NCBI RefSeq assembly: GCF_030811835.1 | Contig: NZ_JAUSRO010000005.1 | Location: forward strand, 330,049 to 394,048 | Length of the DNA stretch: 64,000 bases | Direction: 5' to 3' | Source: Variovorax ginsengisoli | GTDB taxonomy: Bacteria > Pseudomonadota > Gammaproteobacteria > Burkholderiales > Burkholderiaceae_C | Shown: positions 49,093 to 57,696 of the stretch, piece after piece | Position numbering within the stretch: position 1 is the stretch's first letter | Layout of the letters: each line of letters starts with the position of its first letter | Translations under genes and position numbers: made by a program | Notes under the pieces: model-generated | What the model saw: the letters and a program-made list of their open reading frames with translations, nothing else | Told to the model about the DNA's origin: nothing | The model's database searches: none

Positions 49093-50645
49093 GCGCCCCG
49101 GTCCTGGCCTCTGCGCCGCGGCGCGGCAAGGGCCCGCAGCCCGTCGAGATCGCCCTCCTCGCCAGCGTCTTCGTCGTGGCCGCCTGCGGGCTGGTCTACG
49201 AGCTGAGCGCGGCGGCGCTGAGCTCCTACCTGCTGGGCGACTCGGTGCTGCAGTTCAGCACCATCATCGGCACCTACCTGTTCGCCATGGGCGTGGGCTC
49301 CTGGCTGTCACGCTACTTCGACCGTCAATTGCCCGCGCATTTCCTGCGCATCGAGCTGCTGGTCGCGCTCATCGGCGGTGCGTTGCCGGCGGTGCTGTTC
49401 CTGGCCAACGCGTACATCCCCGGCGCCTTTCGGCTGCTGCTGTACGGGCTGGTGATGGTGGTCGGTACGCTGGTCGGGCTGGAGATTCCGCTGGTAATGC
49501 GCATCCTGCGGCGCAACGTGGCACTCAAGGACCTGGTCTCGCAGGTGCTGACCTTCGACTACCTGGGTGCACTCGCCGTGTCGGTTGCCTTCCCGCTGGT
49601 GCTGGTGCCGCAACTGGGCATGATCCGCACCGGTCTCCTGTTCGGCTTCATGAACGCGATGGTGGCGGTATGGGCGCTCTGGCTGTTTCGCCATGAGCTG
49701 CGGCGCGTCGGCGTGCATGCGCTGGCCTGTGCGCTGACGCTGGCCGTGCTGGGCAGCGCCTTCGTGCTGGCCAACCCGATCACCTCGCTGGCCGAAGACC
49801 GCTTCTACCAGGACCGCGTCGTCTTCAGCGCCACCTCGCCCTACCAGCGCATCGTGGTCACGCGCGGGCCGCTGGGCCACCGGCTGTTCCTCAACGGGAA
49901 CCTGCAGTTCGCCGAACGCGACGAGTACCGCTATCACGAGGCGCTGGTGCATCCGGTGATGGCCGCGCATGGCGCGCCGAAGAAAGTGGCGGTGCTCGGC
50001 GGCGGCGACGGCATGGCGGTGCGGGAGATCCTCAAGTACCCGTCGGTCGAGCAGGTGACGCTGGTCGAGCTCGATCCGAACATGACGCAGCTGTTCACCG
50101 ACCACGAAACGCTGGCCGCGCTCAACGCCCACTCGCTGTCGTCGCCCAAGGTGAAAGTGATCAACACCGACGCCTTCCAGTGGCTGCAGAAGGGCGAGGA
50201 CACGTTCGACGTGATCGTGGTGGACTTTCCCGACCCGACCAACTTCGCCATTGGCAAGCTCTACACCAACTCCTTCTACGCGTTGCTCGACAAGCGCCTG
50301 GCCGCCAGCGGCTATGCCGTGATCCAGACCACCTCGCCGCTGGTCGCGCGCCAGAGCTTCTGGACGGTGGCGACCACGGTCGAATCGGTGGGGCTGACAG
50401 CCACGCCGTATCACGTGCATGTGCCGAGCTTCGGCGAATGGGGCTTCATCGTCGCGAGCCACCGGCCCTATCGCATGCCCACTGTGCTGCCCGAGGGCCT
50501 GCGCTACCTCACCCCCGCCACGTTGCCGGTGATGTTCGACTTTCCGCTCGACATGGCCCGCGTGCCAGCCGCGGTCAACCGGCTGTCGAACCAGACACTG
50601 GTCAACACCTACGAACAGGAGTGGGGCAAGGTCGCCTCGCATTGA
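49089..50645 (+). CDS. membrane-anchored spermidine-synthase-like aminopropyltransferase
   Basis: A 518-residue fusion. The N-terminal half (residues about 10-225) has about seven hydrophobic segments. The C-terminal half is a polyamine aminopropyltransferase fold with NLQFAERDEYRYHEALVHP, the decarboxylated-SAM site LGGGDGMAVREILKYP and the catalytic-region VDFPDPTNF. The aspartates and the YHE residues of active SpeE are kept, so catalysis is plausible. The substrate amine is unknown, as the context is not a normal speDE operon. A TTG at 49089 overlaps the DUF350 stop. It may act on a membrane-associated or periplasmic-side amine acceptor. Confidence 0.87.
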   Translation: MSAPVLASAPRRGKGPQPVEIALLASVFVVAACGLVYELSAAALSSYLLGDSVLQFSTIIGTYLFAMGVGSWLSRYFDRQLPAHFLRIELLVALIGGALPAVLFLANAYIPGAFRLLLYGLVMVVGTLVGLEIPLVMRILRRNVALKDLVSQVLTFDYLGALAVSVAFPLVLVPQLGMIRTGLLFGFMNAMVAVWALWLFRHELRRVGVHALACALTLAVLGSAFVLANPITSLAEDRFYQDRVVFSATSPYQRIVVTRGPLGHRLFLNGNLQFAERDEYRYHEALVHPVMAAHGAPKKVAVLGGGDGMAVREILKYPSVEQVTLVELDPNMTQLFTDHETLAALNAHSLSSPKVKVINTDAFQWLQKGEDTFDVIVVDFPDPTNFAIGKLYTNSFYALLDKRLAASGYAVIQTTSPLVARQSFWTVATTVESVGLTATPYHVHVPSFGEWGFIVASHRPYRMPTVLPEGLRYLTPATLPVMFDFPLDMARVPAAVNRLSNQTLVNTYEQEWGKVASH

Positions 50646-50647
50646 GC

Positions 50648-52258
50648 ATGATCAAGCGGCGCGGATTCCTCGGCGGTGGGCTGGGCGTGGCCGGCGCGCT
50701 GGCGCTGGCGGGCTGCGACATGCCGCACGAGATCGCAGGCGGGTTCACCGGCATCGACATGGCGCGCGGCCATGCCTTGCGCGACGAGGCGTGGCGCAAG
50801 GCGGTGCCCTCGGCCGCACGTCGCGCGCGCGTGGTCATCGCCGGCGGCGGTGTGGCCGGGCTGGCCGCAGCGCGGTCGCTGCGGCTGCGCGGCATCGACG
50901 ATTTCGCGTTGCTCGAACTGGAAGACAGCGTGGGGGGCAACAGCCGCGGCGGCAGTGTAGAGGGCGTGGCCTGCCCGCTGGGTGCGCATTACCTGCCGGT
51001 GCCCAGCGACAACGCGCCGGAGGTGCAGGACCTGCTCGAAGAGCTCGGACTGCGCCGCCGCGTGGCGGGCCGTTGGCAGTACGAGGAACGCCACCTGTGC
51101 CACAGCCCGCAGGAGCGCCTGTTCTTTCGTGGCGAATGGCAGGACGGACTGCTGCCCGTGAAAGATGTGAGCCCGGCCACGCTGGCCCAGTACACGCTGT
51201 TCTCGCAGCGGGTGCAGGCGCTGCAACGCGATCACCGCTTTGCCATCCCCAGCCTGCGCGTGCCGCTCACTCCCGCGCTGCTCGCGCTCGATGCCGAACC
51301 TTTCGCGACCTGGCTCGACCGCCAGGGCCTCGACGATCCGCAACTGCGCTGGTATCTCGACTACTGCTGCCGTGACGACTACGGCAGCGGCTTGGCGGCG
51401 GTGTCTGCGTGGGCCGGCATCCACTACTTCGCCAGCCGCCATGGCTTCCAGGCGCCCAGCGACGAGGCTGGCGACCGCGATGCCGTGCTCACATGGCCCG
51501 AGGGCAACGGCTGGCTCACGCGGCGCATGGCGCAGCCTGCGGCCCCTCACATCCACACCGGCCAGGTCGTCACGCGCGTTGCGCAGACGCGCAATGGCGT
51601 GGAAGTCGACGTCTTCGATCTTGCCTCGCAGTCGCTGGTGCGCTGGCAGGCCGAGCACTGCATCGTCGCGCTGCCGGTGTTCATCGCGGTGCGTGTGGTT
51701 GAGAACCCTCCCGCGCGCCTGCGGCATGCTGCAGCGCATCTGCGCCAGGCGCCCTGGCTGGTCGCCAACGTGCATGTGCGCGCGCCGCTGGCCGACCGGC
51801 CGGGCGCCGCGCCGAGCTGGGACAACGTGATCTACGGAACACGCGGACTCGGCTATGTCGATGCCCGCCACCAGGCGCTTGACCCGACGCCGCAAGCCAC
51901 CGTGCTCAGCTGGTACCGCCCGCTCGGCGCAAGTGCGTCCGATGGCACGGTGGGCCGGCGCCAGCTGTTCGAGCAGCCCTGGTCGGCCTGGCGCGACGAA
52001 CTGCTGGCCGAGCTGTCGGTGCCGCATCCCGACATCGCCGCACTCGCCACCCGCATCGACATCACGCGCTACGGCCATGCGATGGCGGTGCCCACGCCCG
52101 GCCTGCTGCGCCAACTGCGCGCCACCGAAGCGCAGGAAGGCGCACGGCAGGGGCAGATCGCCGAGGGCCGGCTGGCCTTCGCGCATGCCGACTGGTCAGG
52201 CTACTCGATCTTCGAAGAAGCCTTCACGCGCGGGCATCTGGCGGGCCTCGCGGTCTGA
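50648..52258 (+). CDS. Tat-exported FAD-dependent oxidoreductase lipoprotein
   Basis: A 536-residue amine-oxidase-like flavoprotein. The N-terminus combines twin arginines (R4-R5 in KRRGFLG) with a lipobox LALAGC whose Cys23 would be lipidated, so it is probably folded in the cytoplasm and anchored outside. The FAD motif GGGVAGLAAARSLRLRG starts near residue 65, and ELEDSVGGNSRGG follows as in flavin amine oxidases. The C-terminal GYSIFEEAFTRGHLAGL matches the second flavin-binding region. It follows the aminopropyltransferase gene by 2 nt. Oxidation of a polyamine-like product is a plausible but untested role. Confidence 0.87.
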   Translation: MIKRRGFLGGGLGVAGALALAGCDMPHEIAGGFTGIDMARGHALRDEAWRKAVPSAARRARVVIAGGGVAGLAAARSLRLRGIDDFALLELEDSVGGNSRGGSVEGVACPLGAHYLPVPSDNAPEVQDLLEELGLRRRVAGRWQYEERHLCHSPQERLFFRGEWQDGLLPVKDVSPATLAQYTLFSQRVQALQRDHRFAIPSLRVPLTPALLALDAEPFATWLDRQGLDDPQLRWYLDYCCRDDYGSGLAAVSAWAGIHYFASRHGFQAPSDEAGDRDAVLTWPEGNGWLTRRMAQPAAPHIHTGQVVTRVAQTRNGVEVDVFDLASQSLVRWQAEHCIVALPVFIAVRVVENPPARLRHAAAHLRQAPWLVANVHVRAPLADRPGAAPSWDNVIYGTRGLGYVDARHQALDPTPQATVLSWYRPLGASASDGTVGRRQLFEQPWSAWRDELLAELSVPHPDIAALATRIDITRYGHAMAVPTPGLLRQLRATEAQEGARQGQIAEGRLAFAHADWSGYSIFEEAFTRGHLAGLAV

Positions 52259-52357
52259 GGGCCGAGCAGGCGCCCGTGCGCGGGCGTGGCGTCATGAGGA
52301 CGTCACGCTGCCACGCGATGGTCAGCGTCTTCGCTCACCTGAACTCTGCGCCCGATC

Positions 52358-53731
52358 ATGAAGCCTTTCGCCTCTTCCCTGACCAGCCTGACCACCCTGG
52401 CCGTCGTGCTCGCCTGCGGCAGTGCCGCAGCACAGACCCCCGCTGCACCCACTGCCTTCCCCGCCACGCTCGCCGGCCACGCGGTATTGCCCGCACAGTC
52501 CTTCGTCGCCGCGCCCAAGGATGCCCCGGCCGACTTGCAGACCAGCGGCAAATTCACCACCGGTCGGCGCGTCGAGGCCCTCGGCACGGTCGAAGGCCTG
52601 TCGGCGGGCCGCGGCACCGGCGTGGCGCTGCCCTTCAAGGGCCAGCCGCTGCAAGGCCATTCCGGCATCAAACGCATGGACGACGGCAGCTTCTGGGTGC
52701 TGACCGACAACGGCGCGGGCAGCAAGGCCAACTCGCCCGACTTCATGCTCTACCTGAACCACTACAAGGTCGACTTCAAGAGCGGCAAGTTCAATCGCCT
52801 CCAGACCGTGTTCCTGCATGACCCCGACAAGAAGGTGCCGTTTCGCATCGTCCACGAAGGTACCAAGCAGCGCTACCTGACCGGCTCGGACTTCGACCCC
52901 GAAAGCTTCCAGTTCGCAGGCGGCGCGCTGTGGATCGGCGAGGAGTTCGGTCCCTTCCTGATCAAGGCCGACCTCAAGGGCAAGGTGCTGGCCGTGTACG
53001 ACACGCTGGTCGACGGCAAGGCCGTGCGCTCGCCCGACCATCCGGCCGTGACCACGCCGGGCGTGCCGGGTGGCGCGGTCGATTTCCAGGTCAAGCGTTC
53101 CAAGGGCTTCGAGGGCATGGCCTCGTCCAAGGACGGCAGCAAGCTGTATGCGCTGCTCGAAGGCCCGCTGTGGAACGCCGAGGCCAAGGACTACGAGCGT
53201 GTCGACGGCAAGGAGGCGCTGCGCGTGCTGGAGTTCGACGTGGCCACCGAGAAGTGGACGGGACGCCACTGGAAGTACGTGCTCGAAGTCAACGGCAACG
53301 CCATCGGCGACTTCAACATGATCGACGCCACCACGGGCCTGATCATCGAGCGCGACAACGGCGAAGGCACGAGCGACAAGGCGTGCCCCGAAGGGCAGAA
53401 GCGCACCGACTGCTTCCACGACATCGCCAAGTTCAAGCGCGTCTACAAGATCGAACTGAGCGACGCAAATGTGGGCGGACCGGTCCGCAAGATCGGCTAC
53501 ATCGACCTGCTGAACATTGCCGACCCTGACAAGCTGGCGCGCAAGCCGCTGAATGACGGTGTGCTGAAGTTCCCGTTCTTCACCATCGAGAACGTCGACG
53601 TGGTCGACGCCACCCACATCGTGGTGGGCAACGACAACAACCTGCCGTTCTCGAGCAGCCGCGAACCGAACAAGGCGGACGACAACGAACTCGTGCTGCT
53701 CGAAGCCGGCGCGCTGCTGCAGGCAAAGTAA
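52358..53731 (+). CDS. secreted esterase-like activity of phytase family protein
   Basis: A 457-residue exported protein. A signal peptide ends at SAAAQ, and the mature part matches the Phytase-like (PF13449) beta-propeller family with GHSGIKRMDDGSFWVLTDNGAGSK, GALWIGEEFGPFLI, KGFEGMASSKDG and a late NDNNLPFS motif. Acidic and asparagine residues suited to bind calcium occur in these blades. Cysteines in CPEGQKRTDC could form a disulfide. The substrate is unknown; relatives hydrolyse phosphate esters. It has its own upstream spacer and is not obviously part of the polyamine-like cluster. Confidence 0.87.
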   Translation: MKPFASSLTSLTTLAVVLACGSAAAQTPAAPTAFPATLAGHAVLPAQSFVAAPKDAPADLQTSGKFTTGRRVEALGTVEGLSAGRGTGVALPFKGQPLQGHSGIKRMDDGSFWVLTDNGAGSKANSPDFMLYLNHYKVDFKSGKFNRLQTVFLHDPDKKVPFRIVHEGTKQRYLTGSDFDPESFQFAGGALWIGEEFGPFLIKADLKGKVLAVYDTLVDGKAVRSPDHPAVTTPGVPGGAVDFQVKRSKGFEGMASSKDGSKLYALLEGPLWNAEAKDYERVDGKEALRVLEFDVATEKWTGRHWKYVLEVNGNAIGDFNMIDATTGLIIERDNGEGTSDKACPEGQKRTDCFHDIAKFKRVYKIELSDANVGGPVRKIGYIDLLNIADPDKLARKPLNDGVLKFPFFTIENVDVVDATHIVVGNDNNLPFSSSREPNKADDNELVLLEAGALLQAK

Positions 53732-53797
53732 GCCGCGCGGTGCAGCGCGCGGGCTTGGCTTGCCCGGCGCGATGCCACCCGGAGCAGGGGCCGTGGC

Positions 53798-53834
53798 TTG
53801 GGGAAATTCTCGCAAATGAGTATGATTCTCATCT
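53798..53834 (+). promoter_or_regulatory. Fur-regulated promoter of the DUF3649 operon
   Basis: A -35 TTGGGG (53798-53803) and a -10 TATGAT (53821-53826) are 17 bp apart. The -10 box lies within a Fur-box-like palindrome, ATGAG (53816-53820) / CTCAT (53828-53832), flanked by AA and CTT as in AATGAGAATGATTCTCATT-type sites. Fe2+-Fur binding would block RNA polymerase directly. Confidence 0.75.
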
Positions 53835-53902
53835 TCGAGTTTCTTCTCTGGCTCCTGCACCATGATTTTCCGAACGACCTCGCTCGCCGTCCGGCGCGCG
53901 CC

Positions 53903-54211
53903 GTGACCGCGGGCGTTGGCTATCGCCTTGGCGTGGCTTCTCGCGTGGTGGCCGCCATTGCCGGCGGTTATGGCGTGGCGGCACTGTCCGCAGCCGTGCT
54001 CGCACTGTGCCTGCCCGCCGCCTTCGGCATGGCGCGCAGCGAAGCCGCACTGACCGGCACGCTGCTTTCCTTCCTCATCTTCGCGCTGGCCGTGATCTGG
54101 GTCTTCGCTGCGCGCACGGCGGCGCGTGCGTGGGTCGGCCTGGCCATGGCCGCGGTGCCGTTGGGCCTCTTGTTGGCGGTGCTCATGCGGCTTGCCGGAG
54201 ACGCTGCATGA
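53903..54211 (+). CDS. DUF3649 iron-uptake-associated membrane protein
   Basis: A 102-residue protein with three hydrophobic helices (about residues 11-30, 40-57 and 65-95) and the DUF3649 start YRLGVASRVVAAIAGGYGVAAL. The promoter inferred upstream starts transcription near 53833, which rules out earlier in-frame ATGs at 53816 and 53822. A GTG at 53903 is the best remaining start, though its ribosome-binding site is poor. It overlaps the PepSY gene by 4 nt. Its function is not known, but it is regularly linked with siderophore receptors and PepSY reductase-like proteins. Confidence 0.8.
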   Translation: MTAGVGYRLGVASRVVAAIAGGYGVAALSAAVLALCLPAAFGMARSEAALTGTLLSFLIFALAVIWVFAARTAARAWVGLAMAAVPLGLLLAVLMRLAGDAA

Positions 54212-55893
54212 AGGAGGGATTCCGGCAGTCGATGGCGTGGCTGCATACCTGGTCGGGCCTGCTGGTCGGCTGGGTGCTGTTCATGGTCTTCATGGCCGGC
54301 ACCGCTTCGTACTTCAAGGACGAGATCACATTCTGGATGAAGCCTGAGCTGCACGCGGTCGCGCAGCATGCGGTGCCGCCGGTCCAGGCCGCTGAGGGCG
54401 CCGTGGCCTATCTGCAGCAGCATGGTGCGGCCAGCCCGCGCTGGTTCATCAACCTGCCGACCGAGCGCCAGCCGTCGACCGACGTGCTCTACCTCGCACC
54501 GCCTGCGCCCCCCTCCGCTGCCAGCGCCGCAGCGGGCGACAAGCCCCGCCGCCGCTTCGACCGCGCCTCGCTCGATCCGGCCAGCGGCCAGGCCATTTCC
54601 GCCCCGCGCGCCACGCGCGGTGGCGAGTTCTTCTACCGCCTGCACTTCGACCTGCACTACATGCCCGCGCTGTGGGCCCGCTGGATCGTCGGGTTCTGCG
54701 CCATGTTCATGCTGGTGGCCATCTTCAGCGGCATCGTCACGCACAGGCGAATCTTCAAGGACTTCTTCACCTTCCGCCCGAAGAAGGGCCAGCGGTCGTG
54801 GCTCGACGCGCACAACGTGACGGCGGTGCTCGCACTCCCCTACCACCTGATGATCACGTACACCGGCCTGGTCACGCTGATGTTCATGTACATGCCCTGG
54901 GGCCCGCAGGTGGCCTACAAGGACCGTGGCGGCGAGCAGGCGTTCTTTGCCGAGGCCTTTCCCGGCAACGGCGGCGACCAGTTCAAGGCCTCGGGCAGCA
55001 AGGTGCCGCTGGCGCCGGTTGCGCCCATGCTGGCGCAGGCGTCCGCGCATTGGGATGGCGCGGCCGTGGGCCGCATCGTCGTGCATCAGCCCAACGACGC
55101 CCATGCCGTGGTTTCACTCACGCGCGCCGAAGGACCGCAACTGTCGGCCGAGCAGCCGACGATGCAGTTCAACGGCGCCACTGGCGCGCTGATCGGCGCC
55201 TTCGGCGATGTGCCCCAGCCAGTCGCGCAGACGCGCGGCGTGCTCTACGGCCTGCACATCGGGCGCTTCGGCAATCCGCTGGTGCGCGCCCTGTTCTTCC
55301 TGTCGGGCCTGGCCGGCTGCCTGATGGTGGCGACCGGCCTGTTGCTGTGGGCCGTCAAGGAGCGCCAGAAGTTCGCCAAGACGCTCAAGCAGGGCGGGCG
55401 CATCAGCGTCGGGCTGCGGCTGGTCGACGGGCTCAACGTCGGTGCCGTCGCGGGCCTGCCCGTGGCGATGGCGGCTTTCTTCTGGGCCAACCGGCTGGTG
55501 CCGGTCGACGTGGCCGAGCGCGCCGCGGTCGAGATCCGCTGGTTCTTCATCGTCTGGGGTGCGACCGCCGTGCTGGGCCTGCTGCGCCCGACGCTGCGCA
55601 TGTGGCAGGCGCAGCTTGCGTTCGGCGCGCTGTTGTTCGTGCTGCTTCCGGTGCTCAACGGCTTCACCGGCCCTGCACCGTTGACCGTGAGCCTGCGTTC
55701 GGGCCCAAGCACGGTGGCAGGCTTCGATCTGGTGGCGATGGCGCTGGGCCTGGGGCTTGCCAGTGCCGTGTGGATCCTGGAGCGCAAGCGCCGCAAGTCG
55801 CTGGTCAAGCAGGCGACGAAGCACGCCGCCCCTGTACCCTCGGCACCGGCGGCGGCGCAGCCGGCGCTGCTCACTTCTGAACAAGGCTCATGA
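54208..55893 (+). CDS. PepSY-associated TM protein, possible ferric-siderophore reductase
   Basis: A 561-residue inner-membrane protein with an N-terminal helix (residues about 12-34), a periplasmic PepSY domain and further helices near 170-190, 215-235, 365-385 and a C-terminal cluster at 415-530. Conserved histidines occur in WLHTWSG, LHFDLHYMP and YHLMITYTG, positions suited to bind heme as in FoxB/FsrB-like siderophore reductases. The C-terminal tail is Lys/Ala/Pro-rich. It lies between DUF3649 and DUF3325 genes with 4-nt overlaps, under a Fur box, which supports a role in periplasmic release of iron from siderophores. Confidence 0.88.
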   Translation: MKEGFRQSMAWLHTWSGLLVGWVLFMVFMAGTASYFKDEITFWMKPELHAVAQHAVPPVQAAEGAVAYLQQHGAASPRWFINLPTERQPSTDVLYLAPPAPPSAASAAAGDKPRRRFDRASLDPASGQAISAPRATRGGEFFYRLHFDLHYMPALWARWIVGFCAMFMLVAIFSGIVTHRRIFKDFFTFRPKKGQRSWLDAHNVTAVLALPYHLMITYTGLVTLMFMYMPWGPQVAYKDRGGEQAFFAEAFPGNGGDQFKASGSKVPLAPVAPMLAQASAHWDGAAVGRIVVHQPNDAHAVVSLTRAEGPQLSAEQPTMQFNGATGALIGAFGDVPQPVAQTRGVLYGLHIGRFGNPLVRALFFLSGLAGCLMVATGLLLWAVKERQKFAKTLKQGGRISVGLRLVDGLNVGAVAGLPVAMAAFFWANRLVPVDVAERAAVEIRWFFIVWGATAVLGLLRPTLRMWQAQLAFGALLFVLLPVLNGFTGPAPLTVSLRSGPSTVAGFDLVAMALGLGLASAVWILERKRRKSLVKQATKHAAPVPSAPAAAQPALLTSEQGS

Positions 55894-56246
55894 TGGATTC
55901 GTTGCTGCTCACCCTGGTGTTCGCCGCGTCGCTCGCCGGCTTCTGCGCGCTCAGCCTGGCGATGGACCGCCACAGCGAAGACGTCTACGGCCGCGGCAGC
56001 ACGCCGGGCGCCTGGCGGCGCTGGCTGCAACTGGGCGGCAGCACGCTACTGTGCCTGTCGCTGGGCGCCAGCCTTGAGGCCGCAGGCAGTTCGGTCGGCT
56101 GGGTGCTGTGGCTGGGCGCGCTGACAACCGCGGCGCTGTCCACCGTGGCCCTGCTGGGTTATGCGCCTCGGCGCTTTCCGTGGATCGGCTCCGCCGCGGC
56201 GGCCGTTGCCGTGGGTGGGGGGCTGGTCTATCTGCTGGCGGCCTGA
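55890..56246 (+). CDS. DUF3325 membrane protein
   Basis: A 118-residue protein with four hydrophobic segments (about residues 4-24, 48-62, 68-90 and 98-117). The early CALSLAMDRHSEDVYG stretch is typical of DUF3325, a family encoded with PepSY siderophore-reductase-like proteins. It overlaps the PepSY gene by 4 nt and is the last gene of the Fur-controlled trio. Its function is unknown. Confidence 0.85.
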   Translation: MMDSLLLTLVFAASLAGFCALSLAMDRHSEDVYGRGSTPGAWRRWLQLGGSTLLCLSLGASLEAAGSSVGWVLWLGALTTAALSTVALLGYAPRRFPWIGSAAAAVAVGGGLVYLLAA

Positions 56247-56298
56247 CCGGTTTCGTCCCGGTCGTCCAGGCACCCGCCGCCGCGGGCCATCCGGACGG

Positions 56299-57690
56299 TC
56301 ATGCCCGCATCAATGCCTCGATCTCGTCCGCGTCCACCGGCACGCCGCGAGAGATGAGTTCGCAGCCCGTGGCCGTGACGATCGCATCGTCCTCGATGCG
56401 GATGCCGATGTGGTGGAACTGCTCGGGCACGCCTTCGCCGGGCCGCACGTAGATGCCGGGCTCCAGCGTCAGCACCATGCCCGGGTGCAGGATGCGGCTC
56501 GGGCGGTTCTTGATGACTTCGTTGGACAGCGGATCCTTGCGCTCGCTCACCTCGCCGACCTGGGTGGGCTCGACGTAGCTGCCGCAGTCGTGCACGTCCA
56601 TGCCCAGCCAGTGGCTGGTGCGGTGCATGTAGAACTGGAAGTAAGCCCGCGAGTCGATCACGTCGTCCAGGCCGCCCACCTTGTTGGCGTCGAGCAGGCC
56701 CAGGTCGAGCATGCCTTGCGCCAGCACCTTCACCGCCGCCTCGTGCGGGTCGTTGAAGCGGTTGCCGGCCTTGGTGGCCGCCGCCGAAGCGTACTGGCTC
56801 TGCAGCACCAGGTCGTACAGCGCGCGCTGCGGGCCGGTGAACTTGCCGTCGGCCGGGAAGGTGCGGGTGATGTCGCTGGCGTAGCTGTCGAGCTCGCAGC
56901 CCGCGTCGATCAGCACCAGTTCGCCCGCGCGCACCGGTGCGGCGTCGGCGCGGTAATGCAGCACGCAGGCATTGGCGCCAGCCGCGACGATGGAGCCATA
57001 GGCCGGGTACTGCGAGCCGCCCAGGCGGAATTCATGCAACAGCTCGGCGTCGAGGTGGTACTCGCGCACGTCCTTGCCCTCGCGCAGCATGCGCGCCGAC
57101 AGCTGCATCGCGCGGATGTGGGCGCGCGCGCTGATCTGCGCCGCGCGGCGCATCACGTCCTGCTCGTGCGCGTCCTTGATCAGGCGCATTTCGTCGAGCG
57201 GGCCGCACAGGTCGCGCTGTTCCTCGGGGCACAACGCGCCAAAGCGCACGCGCGCGCGCACCGACTGGAGCCAGCCGTCGACGCGTGTCTCCAGGCCCTT
57301 GTGGGTGGCGAACGGGTACCAGACGGCGGCCTTGTTCTCCAGCAGCTTGGGCAGTTGCGCGTCGAGCGTGTCGACGCTGAACGCCGCGTCCAGGCCCAGC
57401 GCGTCCGGCGCGGCGTCGGGACCCAGGCGGTAGCCGTCCCAGATTTCGTGCTGCGGATCTTTCGGTGCGCAGAACAGCGTGGCGCGGCCATCGCCCGCCA
57501 GCACCAGCCAGGCATTGGGTTCGGTGAAGCCTGTCAGGTAGTGGAAGTAGCTGTCGTGGCGGAACAGGAAGTCGCTGTCGCGGTTGCGCTGGCGCTCGGG
57601 CGCCGTGGGAATGATGGCGATGCCATCCTTGCCCAGTTGGGTGGCCAGGCGCGCGCGGCGCTCGGCGTAGATCGTGGAGTCAATGCGCAT
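56299..57690 (-). CDS. pepP: Xaa-Pro aminopeptidase
   Basis: A 463-residue M24 metallopeptidase that removes N-terminal residues before proline. The N-terminal AMP_N domain (RRARLATQLGKDGIAIIPTAPE, RHDSYFHYLTGF) is followed by the pita-bread domain with metal ligands in IDAGCELDSYASDITRTFP (two Asp), HWLGMDVHDCG (His) and LTLEPGIY (Glu), plus a late RIEDD (Glu). Length is normal for proteobacterial PepP. It starts 6 nt after the LRR-like gene stop on the same strand and probably belongs to the speD-murU transcript. Confidence 0.95.
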   Translation of the reverse strand: MRIDSTIYAERRARLATQLGKDGIAIIPTAPERQRNRDSDFLFRHDSYFHYLTGFTEPNAWLVLAGDGRATLFCAPKDPQHEIWDGYRLGPDAAPDALGLDAAFSVDTLDAQLPKLLENKAAVWYPFATHKGLETRVDGWLQSVRARVRFGALCPEEQRDLCGPLDEMRLIKDAHEQDVMRRAAQISARAHIRAMQLSARMLREGKDVREYHLDAELLHEFRLGGSQYPAYGSIVAAGANACVLHYRADAAPVRAGELVLIDAGCELDSYASDITRTFPADGKFTGPQRALYDLVLQSQYASAAATKAGNRFNDPHEAAVKVLAQGMLDLGLLDANKVGGLDDVIDSRAYFQFYMHRTSHWLGMDVHDCGSYVEPTQVGEVSERKDPLSNEVIKNRPSRILHPGMVLTLEPGIYVRPGEGVPEQFHHIGIRIEDDAIVTATGCELISRGVPVDADEIEALMRA

Positions 57691-57696
57691 GAGGTT

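Noticed and set aside
52271..52286. Hairpin CGCCCG-TGCG-CGGGCG after the FAD lipoprotein gene
   Set aside because: The stem is only 6 bp in very GC-rich DNA with no T-run, so it is not distinguishable from chance.
56245..56263. GACCGG/CCGGTC hairpin at the DUF3325 stop codon
   Set aside because: A short 6-bp stem with a 7-nt loop and no T-run is too weak to call a terminator.
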